Source of the DNA: Ovis canadensis
Lineage: Eukaryota; Chordata; Mammalia; Artiodactyla; Bovidae
Reading direction: 5' to 3'
Assembly (NCBI RefSeq): GCF_042477335.2
Contig: NC_091245.1
Coordinates: 87,024,501-87,088,500, forward strand
Length of the DNA stretch: 64,000 bases
Part shown: positions 57,380 through 64,000 of the stretch, piece after piece
How the letters are laid out: every line of letters begins with the position of its first letter
Numbering within the stretch: the first letter of the stretch is position 1
The notes under the pieces: model-generated
What the model was told of the DNA's origin: nothing
Seen by the model: only the letters and a program-made list of their open reading frames with translations
The model's database searches: none
Position numbers and translations under genes: made by a program

Positions 57380-57620
57380 GACTTCCCTGGTGGTCCAGTG
57401 GTTGAGAATCCACCTGCCAATGCAGAGGACACAGGTTCAGTCCCTGGTTTGGGAAGATTCCACATGCCTCAGGGGAACTAAGCCCATATGCCATAACTAC
57501 TGAGCCCATGTGACCTAGAGCCCACGCCCCCCAGCAAGAAAGTAGCCCCCACTTGCTGCAACTAGAGAAAGCCCGCGTGCAGCAACAAAGACCCACTGTG
57601 GCCAAATAAACTTTTTAAAA
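57380..57620 (+). mobile_element. CHR-2 SINE within the LTR
   Basis: Full-length-looking: GGACTTCCCTGGTGGTCCAG head, GGTTCAGTCCCTGGTTTGGG, and an end GCAACAAAGACCCACTGTGG with a short A-rich tail. Confidence 0.9.
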
Positions 57621-58094
57621 GAGATTTACACATCCTGAGGCTTCAGATAGATACAAATTTTGAAGGGACACCATTCGGCCTGGTACACTAGCACATAGTA
57701 GGGACTCCACAGGTGGGAATTCGAGTGCTTATCAAGGGCCAAAGTATAAACAGGTTATTGCAATGCGGGCTGGAGTGGTTAAGGAGAACTTCACAAAAGC
57801 AGTGAGAGAATCAAGGAGTGAGTCAAAGATGTGGTAAAATTAGGTAAGAGCTGAAGATGTAGTAGGGTCTATCAGTGGAGAGAACAGCGTGTCAGTATTT
57901 TCACATAGTGCCTTACACATTGGGAGCGCTCAAGGTTTTACATTAACCTTGTAAAATCAGGAAGCTCCTTTGATCCAACAAGAATTAAAAACCATAATCT
58001 TTTCTGGGGCGGGGCGGGGAATGGATAAGTACATATAATATCTGTTGTTATCTATTATCAAGCAATAGCCTTATAGTAAGTTACCCTAAAGTTC

Positions 58095-58427
58095 TTTATT
58101 TAAATGTTATCCGGTTGTTTACTTACTTTGGCTGTGCTGGCTCTTGTTGCTACCCAGGCTTTTCTCTGGTTGCAGCAATCGGGGGCTACTCTCTAGTTGC
58201 AGTGCACGGGCATCTCACTGCAGTGGCTGCTCTCCTTGAGGAGCACAGGCTCTAGGGTGCCTGGGCTGCAGTAGCTGCGGTTCCTGGCGCTAGAGTACAG
58301 GCTCAGAAGCTGTGGTGCACGGGCTTAGTTGCTCCACGGGATGTGGAATCTTCACAGATGAGGGGTTGAACCCATGTCTCCTGTATCGGCATGCAGATTC
58401 TTTACCACCGAGCCACCAGGGACGCCC
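58095..58427 (-). mobile_element. CHR-type SINE
   Basis: Reverse copy ending ACCGAGCCACCAGGGACGCC. Long for the family, possibly with an internal duplication of the CACGGGC-type unit. Confidence 0.8.
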
Positions 58428-58429
58428 CT

Positions 58430-58880
58430 ACCCCAAAATTTCGTGGCATAAAATAGCAAACATTTATTCTCACAGTTTCTGTGGGTCAGGAATTTTGGAA
58501 CAGCTTAGCAGGAGATTCTGACTCAGAGTCTGTCATGAGGTTACCATTAAGATCTCGACCAGGGTTGCAGTCACCTAAGAGCTAGTTTGGAACTTAAAGG
58601 TAAGCTTCCAAGATGAGTCACTCAAGTGCCTATCGGCAGGAGTCAGTTCCTTGCACATGGATCCCTCCATAGGGCTGCTTGAGTGCCTTATGACAGGGCA
58701 GCCAGCATCCGCCAGAGCAGGTAATCAGAGAGAGAACAAGGAAGAAGCCACAACACCCCTTACGACTTAATATCACAAGTCATATACCATCCCTTTTGCC
58801 ATCTTCTGTTTATTAGAAGCAAGTCACCGAGTCCAGCCCGTACCCAGGGGAGGAGAATTAAGCTCTGCCTTCCTCTTGAA
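58430..58880. repeat. Ancient interspersed repeat, second copy
   Basis: Shares order and phrases with 19290-19842 (CACAGTTTCTGTGGGTCAGG, TTAGAAGCAAGTCACCGAGT). Old family, name not certain, no coding capacity. Confidence 0.5.
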
Positions 58881-59657
58881 GGGAGAAACATCAGAGAATA
58901 TGTGGACATATTTTAAAACTGCCACATCACAGTATATCATGAAGTCATTCATTCCATTAGCTGTTCCTACATTTAATGTTCTAAAATCTGCATGTTATTA
59001 TTATTACTTATTAATACAGTAATCATTTTGAGCACTCCCAATGTGTCAGGCAGTGTGCTTGCAGCTAGGAATGTGGAATGAAGTGGCCGGCGCTTGCCCT
59101 CATGGAGTTTACAGTTTAGTGGGAAAGAGAGAATATGTCCGTAAATAGGATGCACATATATAAGAGATAGAACTGAATATAAACAAAGAGCTTTGTGTTT
59201 GCACTATCAGAAGGAAATAGAAGAAATCAGAAAAGGCTTTAAGGGAATACTTAAAGATGAGGGACCATCTCAAAGCTTAGCCCACCCCCACCCTCCCAGT
59301 ATAGAGTAGATCTTTGGCAGATCGTGGGGAAGAACATCTGAGGCCAGGAGATGGGAATGTGCAGGGCTTGTATGGGGGAATTTCAGGTTATCCAGGGTGG
59401 CTTTAGTGGAAGGAAGAGGAAAGGGAATGGGAAGGCAGATTGAGGCCAGTCTTGAAGGCTTTTATGGAATAGATTGTATTAAGGAAAAGGATTGAACTTG
59501 ATTCTGGAGCAGCATAGTAATATGCTTAGATATATGTTTTGGAAAACAGAAAAAAACTGAACCAGAGAAAAGAGTTGTATGTATGTATGAACTCATTCAT
59601 TCAGTGCATTCAGCCCTTCAACAAATTTTATCATAGATTCACTATGTGGCAGGTATT

Positions 59658-59658
<1 letters not shown>

Positions 59659-59702
<44 letters not shown>
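59659..59702 (+). repeat. (TA)n microsatellite
   Basis: About 22 TA units next to a Bov-tA SINE, likely polymorphic. Confidence 0.96.
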
Positions 59703-59712
<10 letters not shown>

Positions 59713-59720
59713 TATAAATG

Positions 59721-59931
59721 CGCTTCCCTGATGGCTCAGCAGGTAAAGAACTCCCCTGCAATGCAGGAGGCATAGGGTACTTCGGTTCAGTCCCTGGGTC
59801 AGGAAGATCCCCTGGAGAAGGAAATGGCAACCCACTCAGTATTCTTGCCTGGATAATCCTATGGACAGAGGAGTCTGGTGAGCTACAGTCTATGGGGTCA
59901 CAAGGAATCAGACATGACTGAGCACATGGTG
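59721..59931 (+). mobile_element. Bov-tA SINE
   Basis: GCGCTTCCCTGATGGCTCAG head to CAGACATGACTGAGCACATG. Confidence 0.92.
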
Positions 59932-61709
59932 CAACACAAAGCATGGATATATGAAATAGAAATCACTTATATTATACGTATTTATAAATATATGAAATCA
60001 TCACAGAGATAAAATTACAGGTGGTACAAAGGAAAGGTACGTGTTGTAATGACAGCACGTATTAGGGGGTTTGACTTGAGCAGGAAGAGAGAGAAGAAGG
60101 AGAATCTTAGCTTTTAAGCCAGAATAATTTCTTTTGGTCTCAAATTGAAATAGCAGGGAACTTGATGTTTAATTACTATCTAGTAACCATTAGAGAAGTT
60201 GGCACAGCTCAGAGTGGAAGAAAAAATGAGTCTGTTTATCAGTAGGTCTAAAAATAAATAAGTTGGAAGATTTGTCCTATTTCCTCCTGTGACTGCTAAA
60301 AAAGCAGAAGGATCACCTGAGGTCTTCCTGAAAATGAGAGAGAATGCCTTAATTTCTTCCACCAAATTTCACTCTTGGACTCGGGCCATTTCTGCTTTGG
60401 CAAGGCAAGAGGTGGTGACGTGGACTCTGCTCCCCGTGGTGGTGCCCCAGGCTGGCCCAGGGGAGCCTTTGGAAATGACTGTGTTACAGAGCCTCTGGCT
60501 TGTCAGATGCCTGGCCCTGGGGTGGGGGCACCGTGGGAGGGGCCAGAGGAATGCTCATCTCAATCTTAGTAGCACGTCAAGAAGCATTTCATTTTCTACC
60601 TTGTAGCAGAAGCCACCCAAGAAAGTGAACTTAGGCAAAAGGCTTGAAGTTGAGCCTTCTGCTTTAGATCCTGTCCTTTCCTCCAGCTCCCCTCCCCCCA
60701 GCCCCACCTCCCATTTTCATGGTGGATAGAATTACATTTTCCCAAAGGAGAACAGAACTGGTGAGGCAGGAGCGCTGTTCCCTCCTCTTGCTTTAGCCGC
60801 AAAGCCCCCAAACCTTCTCCAGGCACAGCCCAGCGCCAGAACCCTGGTGTGGTCCTTACACAGGCCTTCACCTCACAGGGCCCTGGGACTTTCCCCTCCC
60901 ATTGCCATCTGGCTGCCACCTCCTTCTGCCATCAAGCCCTTCAAGAAGAAAAATGCCATTCTTCAAGAACAAGGTCATTCTTGCACAGCGTTCCTGAGTC
61001 CTGACCCTCTGCCCAGTGAACACCTGGCTTTTATGACCCTCTCCTGTTAGTTTACTGATAAGAAATGGATGTCTGCTCAGCCAGAAACCGCATCTGCTGC
61101 TCTGGTCTCTTCTTTCACGACTGTGCGGATGAATTCTACAAAGCTGAGTTGATTCCACCTTCATCATTACTTCATTCCAACTTGGAAGTCCTTTGGCAGC
61201 TTTCAAAGCATCTTACCAGCTTTATGCTCGAGAAGACGTCAGGGCTCTCTTCTGGGTGGAAGAGCTGAAATGAACTTGAGAGTTCTCCTGGTGTTTTCAT
61301 CTGAACTTCTCCCAGGGTGTCTCATCATTTCCAGCAGAGGAAAGGAATTGGAAGAAAGAGTTCAGATTTGAATACTTACCTCTGGGCATTCTTCTCTGTC
61401 TCCTCCTTCCTTTCTAAAAATAGTGGCATAAAGTAATTTTTCAGCATCAAAAAATAACAATGGTTGGAATTGAAGGCCAGGTTTCTGGAAATCCTGGAAC
61501 TGCATCGGTGACTCAAAAAAAAAAAAAAAAAGACCAAGTCAATCTCTAAGTCCACACCCACTCTTGACTTCTCTAAGCCGCTTCCTGGTTTAGTGCAGAG
61601 GCTGCCAAACTGCAATGGGTCACCTGGAGGGCTTGCTAAAACCCAGGTTGCTGGCCCCATCCATGAGGTTGTGATTCTGTGATAAGGCCTAAGAATTAGC
61701 ATTTCTAGC

Positions 61710-61912
61710 AAGTTCCCTTGTGGCTCAGCTGGTAAACAATCTGCTTGCAATGCAGGAGACCTGGGTTCAATCCCTGGGTTGGGAAGATCCCCTGGAGAAG
61801 GGAATGTCTACCCACTCCAGTATTCTGGCCTGGAGAATTCCATGGACTATATAGGCTATGGGATCACAAGGAGTCAGACACAACTGAGTGACTTTCAAAA
61901 AAAAAAAAAAAA
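61710..61912 (+). mobile_element. Bov-tA SINE
   Basis: GCAAGTTCCCTTGTGGCTCA head, GGGTTCAATCCC box B, tail CAACTGAGTGACTTTC followed by a pure A-run. Confidence 0.93.
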
Positions 61913-61999
61913 ACGTTCCCAGGTGCTGCTGGGGCTGCCAATCCTACAAATATACTGTAAGAACTAATGGCTTAAGTTTAATGGAAGTGACAAGAGCTT

Positions 62000-62330
62000 C
62001 GAAGAAAGGCTGGCTTGGGCTTGAGTCTAAACCTTCAGCTTCCTTATCAGCTGTGTGACTTTGGGGGGATGTACGTGAGTATCTTTGCACTGGGCTCTTC
62101 ATCCTTAAAATGGAAGCAGTAACATCTACCCCACAGAGTTCACTGACTCAACAAATATTTGTTTACGACTGCTGCAGCACCAGATTCTAAGCTGCACAGT
62201 GGGGACATGACTTCAGATGGGATAGTCTTTGATGTCAAGGAATTTTGGGTGGTTGTGAAGATTAAAGAGAGAAATTCACAAAGTCTGAGGACCCTGAAAG
62301 AAGCATAGTAAGCATTAATTTTACATCCCT
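62000..62330 (+). repeat. MIR SINE, diverged
   Basis: MIR order: CTTATCAGCTGTGTGACTTT, CTTCATCCTTAAAATGGAAG, GTAACATCTACCCCACAGAG, GGTTGTGAAGATTAAAGAGA. Confidence 0.7.
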
Positions 62331-62459
62331 CGCAAGGGGCAACATAATTCTGCTTTTACTTTTTTTTGTCCAAAAAGGGAAATTTCTCAAATTTCATAAC
62401 ATGGAACCTAGAGCTGTGAGTTTTTCCTTGTCGAGATGGAAAATCTGAAGTATGGGCAC

Positions 62460-63122
62460 TGTTGTGAGTTGACTGGTGTCCTCCAAAAATCCATATGTAC
62501 CTTAGAGCACCTCCTGAGTACTCTGAAAGTGAAAAGTGAAATTATTAGTTGCTCAGTTGTGTCTGAGCTCTTTGCAACCCCCGGAATCTTTGCGGCCCCA
62601 TGGACTGTAGCGTGCTAGGCTCCTCTGTCCATGGCAAGAATACTGGAGTGGGTTGCCATTTCCTCCTCCAGGGAATCTTTCCAACCCAGGGATTGAACCT
62701 GGCTCTCCCTCATTGCAGGCAGATTCTTTACCATCTGAGCCACCAGGGAAGCCTTATCACCTCACAATATAACTTATTTGGAAATAGGATCTTTGCAGAT
62801 GTAAAGCTCAGATGAGGTCATTTAGGTTGGACCCTAATCCAATATGACTGATGTCCTTAGGAAAAGAGGAAATTTGGACTCAGACACACACAGGGAGAAT
62901 ACTACATGAAGACTGGGGTTCTGCTGCCATGAACCGAAGAACTCCCATGACTGCTGGAGGGAGAGGCTCAGAACAGGGTCTCCCTCACAGCTTGGAAGGA
63001 ATCAACCCTGCTGACACCTTGATTTCCGGCTTCTAGCCTCTAGAGCTGTGAGAGAATGGATCTCTGTGGTTTCAGCCACACCACTAGGGGTGCCTTGTTA
63101 CAGTAGCCCCAGCAGACTGGCA
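62460..63122 (+). mobile_element. MLT1-like LTR fossil split by a SINE
   Basis: Left piece 62460-62526; right piece 62755-63122 with family text TTATTTGGAAATAGGATCTT, GCTGACACCTTGATTTCCGG and GTTACAGTAGCCCCAGCAGA. Old, decayed solo LTR with no internal part. Confidence 0.8.
62527..62754 (-). mobile_element. Bov-tA SINE within the LTR
   Basis: Reverse copy, AGTGAAAAGTGAAATTATTA to GAGCCACCAGGGAAGCC. It contains a small internal duplication around TTTGCAACCCCCGG / TTTGCGGCCCCATGG. Confidence 0.9.
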
Positions 63123-63217
63123 CAGGTGAAGGACAAATGGGCATCATTCATGGGTGCAGTGAGAAAAGGTGAGGAGGACGTTTACTTTCTATCCCACACA
63201 TCTTTACTCGAATTCCT

Positions 63218-63448
63218 ATTTTTTTTTAAATGTTTATTGATGGGCTGCATCGGATCTTAGTTTCAGCATACTGGATCTTCTTTGGCACACAGGATCTTTT
63301 TTGCCATGCATAGGTTTTCTCTAGTTGTGGCGTGTGGGCTTAACCGTCCTGAGGCATGTGGGAGTCTTAGTTCCCTGACAAGGCAGTGAACCTGAGTCCC
63401 CTGCACTGGAAGTCGGATTATTAACCACTGGACCACCAGAGAAGCTCC
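63218..63448 (-). mobile_element. CHR-type SINE
   Basis: Reverse copy: T-rich tail side at 63218 to CCACTGGACCACCAGAGAAG. Confidence 0.85.
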
Positions 63449-64000
63449 TTATTTGAATGTTTAAATACACATGCTAATAATGAAAAGATTTTAAACTAAA
63501 TTAAATAAAATAATGATTTTAGTATAGATATAATTATTGCTAAATAATTTGAAGAGTACATACCTCTGCCTCTAGATCTTTCGAATCTCTGTTAACCAAC
63601 TGCTCTAACCATCTCTCTGGTCAATCAGAGATGTCCCCCCCAGCTTGGAGTTTGGATTAGCACACTTCACTTCAATTTACAACAATATGACATTTTCCAA
63701 AATACCTGTGGAGTGTCTGTTGCAGGCAAAACACAGTTATTTAGGGATTGTCACACAGAAATGAGTCAGAGAATTTACCTTCCACTTGGGACTGGAACTG
63801 AGAAGTAACAACAGAACAAGGCAACTGACGATCATTGCCCCATAAGGGGTATGAAGAGTGGAGGTCTCACTTCTTAGAGGGATCGAGATTGTCTCCTGAA
63901 GGCCTGGGAAAGGGTGCTTCCTGGACTGGAGGGATGGGTGGGGTGAACAAGATGAGGCAGGGAATTCTGTGGGATCAGAGGAGACAGTACAAGGCTCTCT

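Larger units (their letters stand above)
56325..57690 (-). mobile_element. MLT1A-like LTR fossil split by four SINEs
   Basis: Read in reverse, pieces appear in order: 56325-56384, 56511-56792, 57065-57093, 57301-57379 and about 57620-57690. Family text includes GTTAGTTTGCCAGGGCTGCA, CACAGTTCTGGAGGCTAGAA and AGGGCCCACCCTAATACACT. It is an old MaLR solo LTR, broken only by later insertions and general decay. Confidence 0.85.
45126..64000 (+). other. ELAPOR1: ELAPOR1 intron 1 (continues past the window)
   Basis: No exon matching the next expected segment (SEYHYEYTACDS in human, as I recall) was found, so I read all of this as intron. Stretches without a listed feature (45130-46295, 46505-48009, 49581-50735, 51491-52861, 53068-53686, 55952-56324, 57691-58094, 58881-59640, 59935-61705, 63450-64000) show no gene I recognise. 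Some hold worn L2- or MIR-like text, for example 59010-59100, and 47110-47240 (plus-strand MIR). Confidence 0.75.

Noticed and set aside
1-64000. CRISPR arrays, operons, or prophage-like systems
   Set aside because: Repeats are dispersed eukaryotic SINEs and LINEs, genes have spliceosomal introns, and no regularly spaced direct repeats were found.

Overview
The window is nuclear DNA from a ruminant, almost certainly a bovid. It is dense in BovB (RTE) LINEs, Bov-tA/Bov-A2 SINEs and CHR-type tRNA-Glu SINEs, a mix specific to ruminants and their close kin. Gene order (TAF13 reverse, TMEM167B forward, SCARNA2 forward, CFAP276 reverse, ELAPOR1 forward) is the order I recall for human 1p13.3, which corresponds to cattle chromosome 3. 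Cattle, sheep and goat cannot be told apart by reading alone.

Layout. 1-8.4 kb: transposon fossils, then the probable TAF13 3' UTR. 8.5-15.3 kb: TAF13 in four coding exons on the minus strand, with a CpG-rich promoter. 15.6-27.4 kb: intergenic, holding a BovB nested in a SINE, a whole-looking solo LTR, an L1 3' end and a strong CTCF-type motif. 27.5-33.3 kb: TMEM167B in three coding exons with a long 3' UTR. 33.5-36.8 kb: a TG/TA microsatellite with a templated inverted insertion, then a BovB copy. 36.9-37.4 kb: SCARNA2, a guide RNA for U2 snRNA with its own TATA box. 39.2-43.8 kb: CFAP276 in five coding exons on the minus strand, with a perfect palindromic RFX X-box in its promoter. 45.0 kb to the end: the first coding exon of ELAPOR1 and about 19 kb of its first intron, full of repeats.

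All coding structures were read from the sequence by splice-site phase and by remembered human proteins. TAF13 (124 codons), TMEM167B (74) and CFAP276 (170) each assemble with GT-AG introns and no internal stop. The genes are not one pathway: TAF13 is a TFIID subunit, TMEM167B a small secretory-pathway membrane protein, SCARNA2 modifies U2 snRNA, CFAP276 is a ciliary microtubule inner protein and ELAPOR1 an endosome-lysosome membrane protein. Nearly all other open frames are shadows or transposon remains. I found no novel system. The observations most worth a second look are the SCARNA2 guide geometry, the CFAP276 X-box, a convergent CTCF motif pair, a snap-back inversion, and a 5'-inverted BovB.
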